A stretch of DNA of 44,958 bases from Bacteroidales bacterium. Its GTDB lineage: Bacteria > Bacteroidota > Bacteroidia > Bacteroidales > Marinilabiliaceae. The stretch is taken from NCBI GenBank assembly GCA_017417385.1, contig JAFPZF010000042.1:1-44958 (forward strand). Reading direction: 5' to 3'. The translations under genes were made by a program, and so were the position numbers. Positions 27,087 through 35,905 of the stretch are shown here, piece after piece (position 1 is the first letter of the stretch; each line of letters opens with the position of its first letter). Below the pieces are notes generated by a model that was given only the letters and a program-made list of their open reading frames with translations, did no database searches and was not told the origin of the DNA.

Positions 27087-28574
27087 CTAAAGGTCTTTAC
27101 CCTTAGGGGTCTTTTTTAATACTTTGTTCACTGCCGCCGACAATACGAATCCGACGGCAAAGATTGTTGTCGTGCCCAGGACTATCGCCAAGTACTCGTG
27201 CAGGTGTATCCCCGGGAGGCCCAGCTTCCCTGCCAACGATATCCACCCTATCACGAAGATGCCACACACGCAACCTACTATCGCCGCCGTCTTGCTGACG
27301 TGCCTCGTCATGTAGCTCAACAGGAACAGCCCCAGCATCCCTCCAGAGAATATCGACGACAATGTCCACCAGGCATCTATGATGCTGTCTACTTTCAACA
27401 TCATTATCGCTACCAGCATCCCGAGCGCCCCGACAAGAATGCTCGCGATTCTCAACACTCCTATGTGATGGTCCTTGTGCCCTCTCATCAACGGCTCGTA
27501 GTAGTCCTTCAGTATTATCGTCGCAGCCGATGTCACGCTCGTCGAGACTGTACTCATCCCCGCCGCAAATATGCTCGCTATCAACAGGCCTCTCAGCCCG
27601 TATGGCAACGAGGTCACTATGAAATACGGAAAGACGTAGTCGGGCTTCGACGCTATCTCCGCCGGCAACTCGCCGACTCCTACTTTGTAATATGAGTACA
27701 ACGCCGTCCCGATCATGAAGAACAACGCCGAGACGGGTATGAAGAGATACCCTCCAAACAATGCGGAGAACCTCGCCTCCTCATCTGTCCGCGCCGCATG
27801 ATACCGCTGGACGTAGTTCTGGTCCACCCCGTAGTTCTGGAGGTTGATGAAGACTCCGTATATCAGACACACCCAGAACGTGCTGCTCGTCAGGTCCGCG
27901 CCAAACGACCCTAGCGAGAACTTGTTCCCGACCTCACTGTCTATCGCGACTCTGAACGTCTGCATCACGCCCTCCGGCATCGACCAGAGTAATATCCCGA
28001 GGCAGAGTATCGCCCCGCCTATCAGGATTATACCTTGTATGGCGTCCGCCCAGATGACTGCCCTCAAACCGCCCATCATCGAGTATAGTATTATCGCAGC
28101 CGACGTCAGGCAGATGACGACGTGCAGGTCCCAACCCATCAAGATGTGCATCGGGACGGCTAGCAGATACAATATGCTCCCCATCCGCGCTATCTGGGTC
28201 AACAGGTAACAAAGCGACGCATACATCCGCGCCCACTTACCGAACTTCTCCTCGAGATGACTGTACGCCGAGACTCGTCCCCCGTTCCTGTAAAATGGGA
28301 CGAAATGCTTCGCCGCAAAATACGACGCTATCGGTATCGACAGCGAGAACACGAACGCATTCCAGTCCGACGCAAAGGCCTTCCCTGGATAACCTATGTA
28401 ACTGATCGACGAGACGTATGTCGCAAATATCGACATGCCGACTACCCACCCCGGCAGACTGCGCCCCGCCGACGTGAAATCATCTGCCGACTGGTCGCTC
28501 CTGAAGAACGAACAGCCGAACAACACTACACCAAGCGTAAATATGACGAAGACTATGATGTCTACGACCTCCAT
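27087..28574 (-). CDS. Sodium:solute symporter (SSS family)
   Basis: A 495-residue integral membrane protein with about 13 hydrophobic segments, of the sodium:solute symporter family. Characteristic pieces are [32 protein letters not shown] near the N-terminus (substrate and sodium site, TM1-2), [22 protein letters not shown] (SSS signature region) and [25 protein letters not shown] (sodium-site helix). It has the residues expected for Na+ coupling but no motif that fixes the solute. Context with fucI and a 2-keto-acid aldolase suggests L-fucose, a related sugar, or a sugar acid. It sits 17 bases after the aldolase gene and 40 bases before fucI. Confidence 0.92.
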   Translation of the reverse strand: MEVVDIIVFVIFTLGVVLFGCSFFRSDQSADDFTSAGRSLPGWVVGMSIFATYVSSISYIGYPGKAFASDWNAFVFSLSIPIASYFAAKHFVPFYRNGGRVSAYSHLEEKFGKWARMYASLCYLLTQIARMGSILYLLAVPMHILMGWDLHVVICLTSAAIILYSMMGGLRAVIWADAIQGIILIGGAILCLGILLWSMPEGVMQTFRVAIDSEVGNKFSLGSFGADLTSSTFWVCLIYGVFINLQNYGVDQNYVQRYHAARTDEEARFSALFGGYLFIPVSALFFMIGTALYSYYKVGVGELPAEIASKPDYVFPYFIVTSLPYGLRGLLIASIFAAGMSTVSTSVTSAATIILKDYYEPLMRGHKDHHIGVLRIASILVGALGMLVAIMMLKVDSIIDAWWTLSSIFSGGMLGLFLLSYMTRHVSKTAAIVGCVCGIFVIGWISLAGKLGLPGIHLHEYLAIVLGTTTIFAVGFVLSAAVNKVLKKTPKGKDL

Positions 28575-28591
28575 ACTCCGACCTGTATCTC

Positions 28592-29527
28592 CTATATGGC
28601 TATCTTCCCACCGACTATCGGCAGCGCATCAAGTGCCCGACGTATCTTCTCGCGCTCCGGCTCCAGGAACTTGTAGAATGGCGGCGACACAAAGTCATCC
28701 TTGATAATCCCTAATACTGACAACGCACACTTCAATCCTTTTAAATATGACGACCCATGCCTGCCTACTGTGTATATGCTCGTCGATATCTGCATGATGA
28801 CCCTCTGCAACTTCTGGACTCTGTCGATGTCTCTGTCCCTCGCCGCCTCATACATGCCGACATACAGCTCGGGGAACATATTCGCGCCACCACTGACTCC
28901 TCCATGAGCCCCGAGTAGCACGCTCTCGCCCATCATCTCCTCCGGACCGACAAGCATCGAGAACCGCTCATACGCCCTGACTGTGTGCATGACGCTCTGA
29001 AAGTACACGGCATTCCCACTCGAATCCTTGAAACCGAGCACCCTCTCGTCCTCCGCCAACTTCAAGACTGTGTCTGCCGAAAACGATACTTTCACATGGC
29101 TCGGCATGTTGTATAGGAATAGTGGCAACGGCAACTGCGGTATCAACTCCTGATAATACTGTAGCAACTCCGGCTGTCCCGTCGCAAAGTAATATGGCGG
29201 CGCCGCCACCAGCGCATCTGCACCCGCATCCGCAGCCACTCGCCCGAGATTGCAGCTCTCAGCTATGCTCGTGTCCGTCACGCAGACGAGCAACGGCAAC
29301 CGACCTCTGTTTATCCGCGCCGTCTCACGTATCATCTCCTGCCTCGTCTTCACCGGCAACGACTGCTCCTCGCCTGTCGTCCCCAATATGAATAGTCCAC
29401 TGACTCGCCCTGCTATCAGATGCTCCACGAGATTCTCTAGGCTCGCGACGTCAAGCGTCCCGTCCGACTTCAACGGCGTCACGAGCGGAGGCACTATGCC
29501 CCTTATCGGCTCATTCTTCGATATCAT
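28592..29527 (-). CDS. DHDPS / N-acetylneuraminate-lyase family aldolase
   Basis: A 311-residue TIM-barrel class I aldolase of the dihydrodipicolinate synthase/NAL superfamily. GTTGE is at residues 49-53, the catalytic Tyr139 lies in LYNMPS and the Schiff-base Lys167 in GFKDSSG. Such enzymes cleave or dehydrate 2-keto-3-deoxy acids or make dihydrodipicolinate. A linkage to sugar transport and fucI argues for a 2-keto-3-deoxy sugar-acid aldolase rather than lysine synthesis. In Campylobacter jejuni a dapA-annotated homologue belongs to the fucose pathway, an analogous arrangement. It is the first gene of the aldolase-symporter-fucI operon, with structured element copy 4 starting 22 bases upstream of its start codon. 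Confidence 0.88.
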   Translation of the reverse strand: MISKNEPIRGIVPPLVTPLKSDGTLDVASLENLVEHLIAGRVSGLFILGTTGEEQSLPVKTRQEMIRETARINRGRLPLLVCVTDTSIAESCNLGRVAADAGADALVAAPPYYFATGQPELLQYYQELIPQLPLPLFLYNMPSHVKVSFSADTVLKLAEDERVLGFKDSSGNAVYFQSVMHTVRAYERFSMLVGPEEMMGESVLLGAHGGVSGGANMFPELYVGMYEAARDRDIDRVQKLQRVIMQISTSIYTVGRHGSSYLKGLKCALSVLGIIKDDFVSPPFYKFLEPEREKIRRALDALPIVGGKIAI

Positions 29528-29548
29528 TGTCTCTTCTTAAATTTTTAT

Positions 29549-29671
29549 AGGGGGCTTCTAGAAATTAGATTTTTCAAGGCACACGAGGCTTTGAACACCG
29601 GAGTGTACTATAGTACATGAGGATTTCAAAGTTGAGTGTAACGCAGAAAAAGCAATTTATAGAAGAACCCT
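29549..29671. repeat. Structured interspersed element, minimal copy 4 (123 bp)
   Basis: It starts AGGGGGCTTCTAGAAATTAG and ends GCAATTTATAGAAGAACCCT. The core arms CTTTGAA (29589-29595) and TTCAAAG (29625-29631) enclose ACACCGGAG and the palindrome GTACTATAGTAC. There are no GATTAAG modules, so this copy looks like the unexpanded core of the family. The rest of 29528-29978 is pyrimidine-rich filler. Confidence 0.8.
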
Positions 29672-29918
29672 TTCCGTGATTCAGTGCCTAAACCCTAAGC
29701 ACCCTTCACAAAGATAGAGACTATATTACATATATAAACACTCCCCCGTTATGTTCCACAACATCTTTCCCTTTCCTTTCCCTTCGTTTCTCCATTCCAC
29801 GCTTACGTTTCTCTTCGTTCTCCCCCCTCTTCTCCTATCTCTATCTTTCGTTCCCTCTGTTCTCAACACCTTCTTCCTTCCCCCACCCTCTTCTCCATTT
29901 TTCCAACTCTCTCCCCCT

Positions 29919-29956
29919 AAAAAAATAGGGTCAGCCACCGTTCAGCGACCGACCCT
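29919..29956 (-). terminator. Rho-independent terminator of the FadL-type porin
   Basis: On the minus strand, AGGGTC and GACCCT enclose a partly paired stem and are followed by ATTTTTTTAG, 23 bases past the porin stop. Confidence 0.8.
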
Positions 29957-29978
29957 CTTGTTACTATCATTCTATTCC

Positions 29979-31568
29979 CTAGAACCGGAAACCTACCGTG
30001 ACTACCGCACTGTGCGTCTTCGTCGTCAGCTTCGCCGGGAAATTCGTCTCGTAGATATATCCCTCACTCGTGTCCGGCATCACCCAATAATCACCAACTC
30101 GCTTCCCGCATACATACGTGGCGTCAATGAAGAAGTTGTTCATCCTGTATCCTATTCCTCCAGAAATCGCCGTGTCCTTCGGCTTCGTGTAATAATAGTC
30201 GCTTGTTATTGGGCTCGTCTTCATCCTATATCCGAGTCGCAGATACATCGGCTGGAAGACGCTGACCTCAGCACCAACCCTCAACGTGTTCGACGCCTGC
30301 AATATGTAGTTCTTCATGACTTCATTGATGCCGTCCATCGCTGCATCCTCCTGATAGTCCGTCAGGTCGTCATCATCGGCCTTGAACTTGCTCTTCGCCT
30401 CGTTCTGACGCTCGTAGTCTACCGATATGAGTCCATAGTGACCTATCACGCCTGCTATGCTCGCTATGATCCTGCTCGGACTCCTATACCTGTACTCGCT
30501 CTCGAAGTCTACTGTCCTCTCTACCCTCCCGGTCGGATGATTCGGATTGTTCAACTCTGCATAATACTTCTCGTTTAGGCTCAAGAACGTCGGCGAATGG
30601 AGCGCAAAACCCAGCCTCAACGCATTGACCGGCTTCACTATCACGCCCAGCTTGAAGTTTACTCCCGCACCGTTCTGGTCAAGATACGAACGATATGTGT
30701 AAGACGTCGGAGCATTGGCCACCACTGTGTAACCATCAAACACCTCCTGATGTAGCATCGTCTCCTCATACCCCAACGCTATGATGCTCAACGAACCTCC
30801 GACGAATACTTTGTTCGAGATGTTCGCAGCGTACGCGAACGAGATGTCTCCCTTCGAGCCCCTGGTGTTCACCTTCTTATTCACCATGACCAGCCCACTG
30901 CCATCTGCCCCATCCTGCCTGAATGTGACGTCGAGCTTGCCGTTCCCGAGATAGTTCTCCCATACATTATATGAGATTGGTATCTCGTCCCCGACTTCAT
31001 TGACGAACGTCGTATCGTTCATCATCCATGCGTCATACGCCAAACCTCCTGTCATGCTCGCCTTCCTCTGCTCTTCCGTACAGAAATAGTCGAGTAGCGA
31101 GTTATGCGAGAACGGATCTACATACTTCTCGTTCCCCGCATAGTTGGCTATCCTGTTATAGCCGACGTAGAATGTCGAACCGACCAGACCCGTCGTCTCC
31201 TCCCTCATCAGGCTGTTGTTGAACGCGAAGCCTATCTGGCTGAACGGGACGCGTACCCGATCCTCATTGGCCTTCGAGTCGTAATACCGCGACTCGTTGT
31301 TTATCGCGTTCACCCCAAGCGTCAAGCCCATTTCTGTCGCCCTATAGACGCCAAGACCCGCCGGGTTTATCGTGACTGTCGAGAGGTCCGCACCGAGGGC
31401 TCCAAATGCTCCTCCCATCGCCTGCTGACGTGCCGTGCCGACAAGGTCATTCCTGTTGAATCGCAACGCATCTGCCACCCCCTGAGCCACTGCGCTTCCT
31501 GCTACCAGCGACATCGCCACTGCTGCTATCAATCCTGTCGGCTTCAAACTATATCTCTTCGTTTCCAT
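29979..31568 (-). CDS. OmpP1/FadL/TodX-family outer-membrane transport protein
   Basis: A 529-residue outer-membrane beta-barrel. The signal peptide ends about residue 28 (GSAVAQ). The N-terminal segment DALRFNRNDLVGTARQQAMGGAFGALGADLSTVTINPAGLGVYRATEMG is the hatch or plug region diagnostic of FadL/OmpP1-like porins, with the NPAG motif. The remainder alternates amphipathic strands and ends with aromatic VTVGFRF. FadL-type channels pass hydrophobic molecules such as long-chain fatty acids; the ligand here is unknown. It lies 127 bases downstream of the Trp/Tyr-rich lipoprotein gene, an arrangement possibly co-transcribed, and ends at a clear terminator. Confidence 0.88.
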   Translation of the reverse strand: METKRYSLKPTGLIAAVAMSLVAGSAVAQGVADALRFNRNDLVGTARQQAMGGAFGALGADLSTVTINPAGLGVYRATEMGLTLGVNAINNESRYYDSKANEDRVRVPFSQIGFAFNNSLMREETTGLVGSTFYVGYNRIANYAGNEKYVDPFSHNSLLDYFCTEEQRKASMTGGLAYDAWMMNDTTFVNEVGDEIPISYNVWENYLGNGKLDVTFRQDGADGSGLVMVNKKVNTRGSKGDISFAYAANISNKVFVGGSLSIIALGYEETMLHQEVFDGYTVVANAPTSYTYRSYLDQNGAGVNFKLGVIVKPVNALRLGFALHSPTFLSLNEKYYAELNNPNHPTGRVERTVDFESEYRYRSPSRIIASIAGVIGHYGLISVDYERQNEAKSKFKADDDDLTDYQEDAAMDGINEVMKNYILQASNTLRVGAEVSVFQPMYLRLGYRMKTSPITSDYYYTKPKDTAISGGIGYRMNNFFIDATYVCGKRVGDYWVMPDTSEGYIYETNFPAKLTTKTHSAVVTVGFRF

Positions 31569-31632
31569 TGCTTCTGTGTTTTTATAGAGGGAGAACGCTA
31601 TTCTTTTTTGGGGCTCTTCGCCTCTTGATTAT

Positions 31633-31676
31633 CACCTTTCGGTGTTTTTGCAAAGGGCGGACACTACGCCCGCCCT
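31633..31676 (-). terminator. Weak hairpins between the Ser/Arg-rich lipoprotein and the porin
   Basis: On the minus strand, AGGGCGG/CCGCCCT is followed by TTGCAAAAAC without a good U-run. Next to it is CACC-GAAA-GGTG (31633-31644), which on the plus strand is followed by TTTTT. It may attenuate rather than end transcription. Confidence 0.4.
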
Positions 31677-31695
31677 CTTATCTTCGTGTCGACGC

Positions 31696-33222
31696 TTAAC
31701 GGCTTCGTCCGCCGCCACTGCGTCCACCTCCTGAACTCCTGCCGCCACCAGAGCTGCTCCTGCCTCCGCCCGAGCTGAAGCCGCCACTGCGTCCGCCTCC
31801 ACTCCTCGAGCTGCTGCCAGAACTATAGCCCCTCGAACTGCTGCCGCTTCTCGAACTGCCGCCAGAGCTGTAACTCCTCGAACTGCTGCTCCGCGTGTTG
31901 CCACTGCTGTATCCTCTCGACGAGCTGCCAGTCGATGGCGTGTAGCTAGATGTGCTCTGCCTGCTGTTGCCCGTACTGCGTGTCGTCGTCCTGCTGTTAC
32001 CGACAGATGGCGTATATGTCGATGTCGACCTGCTGCCACTCGTGCTGACGACGTTGCCCTGACGGCTATTGCCCGTCGTCGTTGCCGCACTCCTCGACGA
32101 ATTGCCCGTGCCCGTCGTCGCTGCACTGCTCCTCCTTGTATTTCCCGTGGCTACGGTTCCCGTCGACGCACCCGTCGCTACCGTCGCTCCACTCCTGCCT
32201 GTGCTGACTTCCGACGCTCTCCTCGTGTTCCCTGTCGAGACTCGAGTAGCCTCGCCTGTCGTCGTCCTTGTGTACGAGCGCGATGTCAAGCCTGTCTGAT
32301 ACCTCTGAGCTGCCCTCGAACTGTTAGGATTGACGGTCGAATTTCTTCCGTTGACCTCGCTCCTCGTCCTCGTAGAATAGCTCTGTGGATTCGTAGTGAA
32401 GCGCGATGCGTAAGCCCCGTGATGATGATGGTGGTGGTGTCCCCATCCGTAATAGTAGCCCGGATAATACCACGGCGAATACCACCCATGATAGTAGCCT
32501 CCCCAGGCATAATCCCATCCATATCCATAATACCCGTAGTGATGATAGTACCACGGCGAATACCAGCCTAATCCATAATATCCCCAGCGTCCGCGCCAGC
32601 CCCAGCCATAGTTCCATCCATACCATCCATAGTGGTTCCAGCCACCCCATCCATAGTAAAAGTCATTGTACCACGGATTCGACCACGTCGGGACTGCATA
32701 CGCACTGCCCCAACTGTCTATGTATAGGTTCCAGTCTCCCGAGTAACGTACGTAGCTGACGAGTGGCGAGTAATACGTCACCGTCGCCATCGGCCTGTGG
32801 AATCGTATTATCCTCTCTGCATAGCTCTGCTCGTAGTCCGAGCCGTCAAAGCCTCCGACCCACTGCCCGTCCTGCTGCTGGCTCGTGCTGTTGCTCGTAT
32901 ACTCGGTCGTCTTGTTGCCTGTCGTCTCTGCCGACGGGGTCGCGCTGGCATTCGAATAGTACTGCTGGATCGACGAGAAATCTCTTGCCTCACCACCCGA
33001 GCTAGCCGGCGTATATCCCGCTACGCGCCTGTCGTATGATGCAATGTCGTCGCTCGTCACCGCCGCACTCCTGCCCGCCTCCGGAGCAGTCGCTATCGAC
33101 GACTGACCACTGTAGTAGATGTCGTCCGCAAAGGCATTGCTGTTCGAGAGCCTCATGCCCGTGCAACTTGTCATCGAGACTCCAATCCCGACTATCAGGA
33201 CTGTAGCTCTTGCGTTTTTCAT
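31696..33222 (-). CDS. Low-complexity Trp/Tyr/Gly- and Ser/Arg-rich lipoprotein
   Basis: A 508-residue predicted lipoprotein. The start at 33222 is chosen because GGAG lies seven bases before it, and the signal ends at an MTSC lipobox (another ATG sits four codons upstream). A polar region (about residues 25-150) precedes a short conserved-looking segment (RIIRFHRPMATVTYYSPLVS). A block of about 90 residues made almost entirely of Trp, Tyr and Gly, with WYSPWYY twice, follows. Then comes a run of seven His and a 225-residue Ser/Thr/Arg/Gly-rich tail with SSSRGYSSG-like repeats. Similar Bacteroidales proteins have been labelled vitellogenin-like, with no known function. A role in the cell envelope or matrix, or metal binding by the His run, is possible but unproven. 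Confidence 0.72.
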   Translation of the reverse strand: MKNARATVLIVGIGVSMTSCTGMRLSNSNAFADDIYYSGQSSIATAPEAGRSAAVTSDDIASYDRRVAGYTPASSGGEARDFSSIQQYYSNASATPSAETTGNKTTEYTSNSTSQQQDGQWVGGFDGSDYEQSYAERIIRFHRPMATVTYYSPLVSYVRYSGDWNLYIDSWGSAYAVPTWSNPWYNDFYYGWGGWNHYGWYGWNYGWGWRGRWGYYGLGWYSPWYYHHYGYYGYGWDYAWGGYYHGWYSPWYYPGYYYGWGHHHHHHHGAYASRFTTNPQSYSTRTRSEVNGRNSTVNPNSSRAAQRYQTGLTSRSYTRTTTGEATRVSTGNTRRASEVSTGRSGATVATGASTGTVATGNTRRSSAATTGTGNSSRSAATTTGNSRQGNVVSTSGSRSTSTYTPSVGNSRTTTRSTGNSRQSTSSYTPSTGSSSRGYSSGNTRSSSSRSYSSGGSSRSGSSSRGYSSGSSSRSGGGRSGGFSSGGGRSSSGGGRSSGGGRSGGGRSR

Positions 33223-33339
33223 GAAGGTCTCCATATCTTTCGGTTTTTATTTGTTTCTACTTTATGACTGTACTCGCTTGTCTGCTATCGTACACCCTCA
33301 CTTATTCAAAAAGCATACCAAAAACGACCGCTCGGAAAC

Positions 33340-33840
33340 CTATATCGCTATCTGTCGCTTGATGGTCTCCTCCAATGATATGATCGTCTCCGTCGACGCT
33401 ATCCCCGATATCTGCTGGATCCGCTCACTCAAGATGTACTTCATGTGCTCGTTGCTCCGCGCATATATCTTTACGAACATCGCATACTTGCCCGTCGTAT
33501 AATGGCACTCGACAACCTCAGGTATCTTGTCCATCTCTGCTACGACCTGGTTGAAGCTCCCGGCCTCCTTCAGAAATATCCCGATGAACGCACACGTCTG
33601 AAACCCTATCTTCGTCGGCGACACTATGAACTCCGATCCCTTGATGACGCCTATCCGCTCCAGCCGCTGAACCCTCTGGTGAACAGCCGCTCCCGATACG
33701 CCACACATACGCGCAACCTCCAGGAATGGCATGCGCGCATTACCCGTTATCAGCTTCAGTATCTTCCGATCTAGCTCGTCTATGTTGTCGAGAGCCCCGA
33801 AGTCCCACTTGCCCGTCGTCTCGCCTGTGTTCTTTTCCAT
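33340..33840 (-). CDS. Lrp/AsnC-family transcriptional regulator
   Basis: A 166-residue regulator. The N-terminal winged helix-turn-helix (about residues 20-75: LDNIDELDRKILKLITGNARMPFLEVARMCGVSGAAVHQRVQRLERIGVIKG) is followed by a RAM ligand-binding domain (about 85-160, GIFLKEAGSFNQVVAEMDKIPEVVECHYTTGKYAMFVKIYARSNEHM). This matches Lrp/AsnC feast-famine regulators in order and length. It is divergent from the aldo/keto reductase gene across a 95-base AT-rich gap with an AAAAATAGCTATTTTT palindrome, a plausible operator for self-regulation or control of the reductase. The effector is unknown. Confidence 0.9.
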   Translation of the reverse strand: MEKNTGETTGKWDFGALDNIDELDRKILKLITGNARMPFLEVARMCGVSGAAVHQRVQRLERIGVIKGSEFIVSPTKIGFQTCAFIGIFLKEAGSFNQVVAEMDKIPEVVECHYTTGKYAMFVKIYARSNEHMKYILSERIQQISGIASTETIISLEETIKRQIAI

Positions 33841-33861
33841 TCTATTTCATTTTAACTCCAA

Positions 33862-33877
33862 AAATAGCTATTTTTCT
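33862..33877. promoter_or_regulatory. AT-rich palindrome in the Lrp / reductase divergent gap
   Basis: AAAAATAGCTATTTTT, a perfect 16-base palindrome, lies 22 bases upstream of the Lrp start. The minus strand within it and beyond contains TATTTTTG, which fits a -7 box. It could be an operator and promoter for the Lrp gene; binding is inferred only. Confidence 0.4.
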
Positions 33878-33935
33878 ATCAAAAACAACTACCTTAGCCT
33901 AACAAAATTTCTGATTCTAATCTAAACTACTGATT

Positions 33936-34925
33936 ATGCTATACAAACGTTGCGGCCGTAGCGGCCTGCTCCTCCCAGAGGTCTCTCTCGGCCTCTGGCA
34001 CAACTTCGGCTCCGAAGACAGCTTCTCCAACGCACGTCAAATACTCCTCCACGCCTTCGACTGCGGCATCACTCATTTCGACCTCGCCAACAACTATGGA
34101 CCAGAGCCTGGCTCCGCTGAGATTAACTTCGGCCGTGTCCTCAACTCCGACCTCGCCACTCACCGCGACGAAATGGTCATCTCTACAAAGGCGGGCTACA
34201 AGATGTGGGAAGGCCCCTACGGCGACTGGGGCTCCCGCAAACACATGCTCGCAAGTCTAGACCAGAGTCTCAAGAGAATGAATATCGACTACGTCGACAT
34301 CTTCTACTCTCACCGCTTCGACCCAGAGACGCCTCTCGAAGAGACTATGAGCGCTCTCATTACGGCTGTCAACAGCGGACGCGCTATCTACGCCGGCATC
34401 AGCCGCTACCCCGTACCGCAAGCCCTCAAGGCCTACGAGATTCTCCGCTCCGCCGGAGTCCCCTGCCTTATCCACCAGGAACGCTTCAATATGTTCGACC
34501 GCCACGCAGAACAGCACGTCGGCTCCCTAGAGACTCCGACGCTTATCGATACGGTCTCCGAGTCCGGCGTCGGACTTATCACTTTCTCACCTCTAGCTCA
34601 AGGTCTCCTCTCCGACCGCTACCTCAACGGGATTCCCGATGGCTCCCGCATGACGCAAGGGCGCTTCCTCAAGCCCGAGGCCCTCACCCCGGCTCGCCAC
34701 GCCGCTATGGTCAGCCTCAACAAGATGGCTGCCGAGAGAGGTCAGTCCCTCGCCGCCATGGCGCTCCAGTGGAACCTCCAGAGGCCTGCCATAACGTCTG
34801 TCCTCATCGGCGCTTCGAGTGTCGAACAGCTCGACCGCAACCTCCTCGCCCTCGACGGACCTGCATTCTCCTCCGAACAGCTAGCCGAGATCGACCGCAT
34901 CCTCGCTCCTGTCGAGCCGATGTAG
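33936..34925 (+). CDS. Aldo/keto reductase (YghZ/MgrA-like)
   Basis: A 329-residue aldo/keto reductase of the group that includes E. coli YghZ (L-glyceraldehyde 3-phosphate reductase) and potassium-channel beta subunits. Catalytic residues are visible: Asp and Tyr in FDLANNYGPEPG, Lys in ISTKAGYKMW and His in DIFYSHRFDP. Cofactor-binding segments near the C-terminus include GASSVEQLDRNLLAL. This is one of only two intact plus-strand genes and uses C-ending codons and CGC for Arg, opposite to the minus-strand genes. It is NADPH-dependent by family; the natural substrate is unknown. A terminator follows 20 bases after the stop. Confidence 0.93.
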   Translation: MLYKRCGRSGLLLPEVSLGLWHNFGSEDSFSNARQILLHAFDCGITHFDLANNYGPEPGSAEINFGRVLNSDLATHRDEMVISTKAGYKMWEGPYGDWGSRKHMLASLDQSLKRMNIDYVDIFYSHRFDPETPLEETMSALITAVNSGRAIYAGISRYPVPQALKAYEILRSAGVPCLIHQERFNMFDRHAEQHVGSLETPTLIDTVSESGVGLITFSPLAQGLLSDRYLNGIPDGSRMTQGRFLKPEALTPARHAAMVSLNKMAAERGQSLAAMALQWNLQRPAITSVLIGASSVEQLDRNLLALDGPAFSSEQLAEIDRILAPVEPM

Positions 34926-34944
34926 TATCTCCGAAATACTTTTT

Positions 34945-34987
34945 AAGGGGCGAGAAAACTTCCTTTCCCGCCCCTTTATTTTTTCAC
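34945..34987 (+). terminator. Rho-independent terminator of the aldo/keto reductase
   Basis: AGGGGCG (34946-34952) pairs with CGCCCCT (34969-34975) and is followed by TTATTTTTTC on the plus strand. Confidence 0.85.
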
Positions 34988-35105
34988 TTGTCTCGCCCTC
35001 TTATATTCTCCCTCTCGCTATGTCATCAAATAGTCCTATGTTCCGTGGCCACCATCCGCCTTGCGCATGATGTCAAAGTCCAAACCTTATTCCGCGTCTC
35101 TCCCT

Positions 35106-35339
35106 CTACTTCTCATGATCACACACCTTCGACGCATCTACCGTGAAACCTCCGCCCATCGGCTTGAACTTGCCATGCTCCTTCAGAAAATCTATAAGGC
35201 CCTGCGCCGTAAGTCCCTCGGCACTACATGTATAGAACCTCTCTTCCGAGCCAAACCGCTCTATGATCGCCTTCAGCAATCCCTCTTCCGTGTATGCCTT
35301 GCCTTCCATCATGGCAAGAACTTCATGACCATGCGTCAT
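35106..35339 (-). CDS. YecH-family putative metal-binding protein
   Basis: A 77-residue small protein matching the YecH family. It starts with a HGHEVL motif, contains FYTCSAEGLTAQGLIDFLKEHGKF and ends near VCDHEK. The HGH, C and CxH residues are the conserved putative metal ligands. Length fits (about 75-80). It lies 19 bases after the stop of the unknown 177-residue gene and so is the last gene of a flavodoxin, unknown, YecH operon. Its function is unknown. Confidence 0.82.
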   Translation of the reverse strand: MTHGHEVLAMMEGKAYTEEGLLKAIIERFGSEERFYTCSAEGLTAQGLIDFLKEHGKFKPMGGGFTVDASKVCDHEK

Positions 35340-35358
35340 CCTAAACGTTTATTTTTGT

Positions 35359-35892
35359 TCACAAATCTACTTTCGTCATGTGATACCCCATACGCCTCAG
35401 CTGTATCGCTGCGCCAAACAGATATAGCTGATGCAGACAGGCGACATAGCCGTCAAAGGCCTCCTTCGTCCCCGGCTCGAGCCGCTGACGCATCAAGGTA
35501 TTATAGACCCGCGAAGCACACTCGCCCGCTACCTCCTCTATGTCTTTATAGCTCTTGCCCTTCAATTTCAGAACCTCCCCGCGTATGTATTCGTCCATCA
35601 CGTCATACCCTCGCTTGTCACGCATATAGACGTACAACCCCTCTATCTTGGAATATCTGTCCCAGTCCGTGTCCCACATCTTGGCAACCGCCATCCCTAT
35701 GTACATCATCCATCCGAGCGACGCCGATGGATAGTCCTGGAACTCCCGTATGCCGTCCGGTATGTAGGCATTGGCCATCTCGTCCCACTTCCACTCGACA
35801 TCCGGACACTCCGGCATCCTTTCGTCAACCTCCTTCACACTCAGCAGGTACTGATGCAGGTCCTCCCGCAATTGTTCTTCAAATTTCTCCAT
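35359..35892 (-). CDS. Conserved-looking hypothetical protein (177 aa)
   Basis: I do not recognise this gene. The 177-residue product has no signal peptide and is rich in Tyr, Met, Asp and Glu. It is predicted mostly helical, with a central GWMMYIGMAVAKMWDTDW segment that is amphipathic rather than clearly membrane-spanning. The ORF is well formed, has minus-strand codon bias (AGG, GAG) and sits tightly between the flavodoxin (13-base gap) and YecH (19-base gap) genes. It is therefore very likely a real gene in that operon. Confidence 0.8.
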   Translation of the reverse strand: MEKFEEQLREDLHQYLLSVKEVDERMPECPDVEWKWDEMANAYIPDGIREFQDYPSASLGWMMYIGMAVAKMWDTDWDRYSKIEGLYVYMRDKRGYDVMDEYIRGEVLKLKGKSYKDIEEVAGECASRVYNTLMRQRLEPGTKEAFDGYVACLHQLYLFGAAIQLRRMGYHMTKVDL

Positions 35893-35905
35893 TTTCGCTT
35901 TTACC

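Noticed and set aside
15802-29527. Sialic-acid utilisation cluster (sialate esterase plus NAL-family aldolase plus symporter)
   Set aside because: No sialidase, epimerase or N-acetylmannosamine kinase is present; the esterase family is common in plant-glycan loci, and kduI/kduD and fucI point elsewhere.
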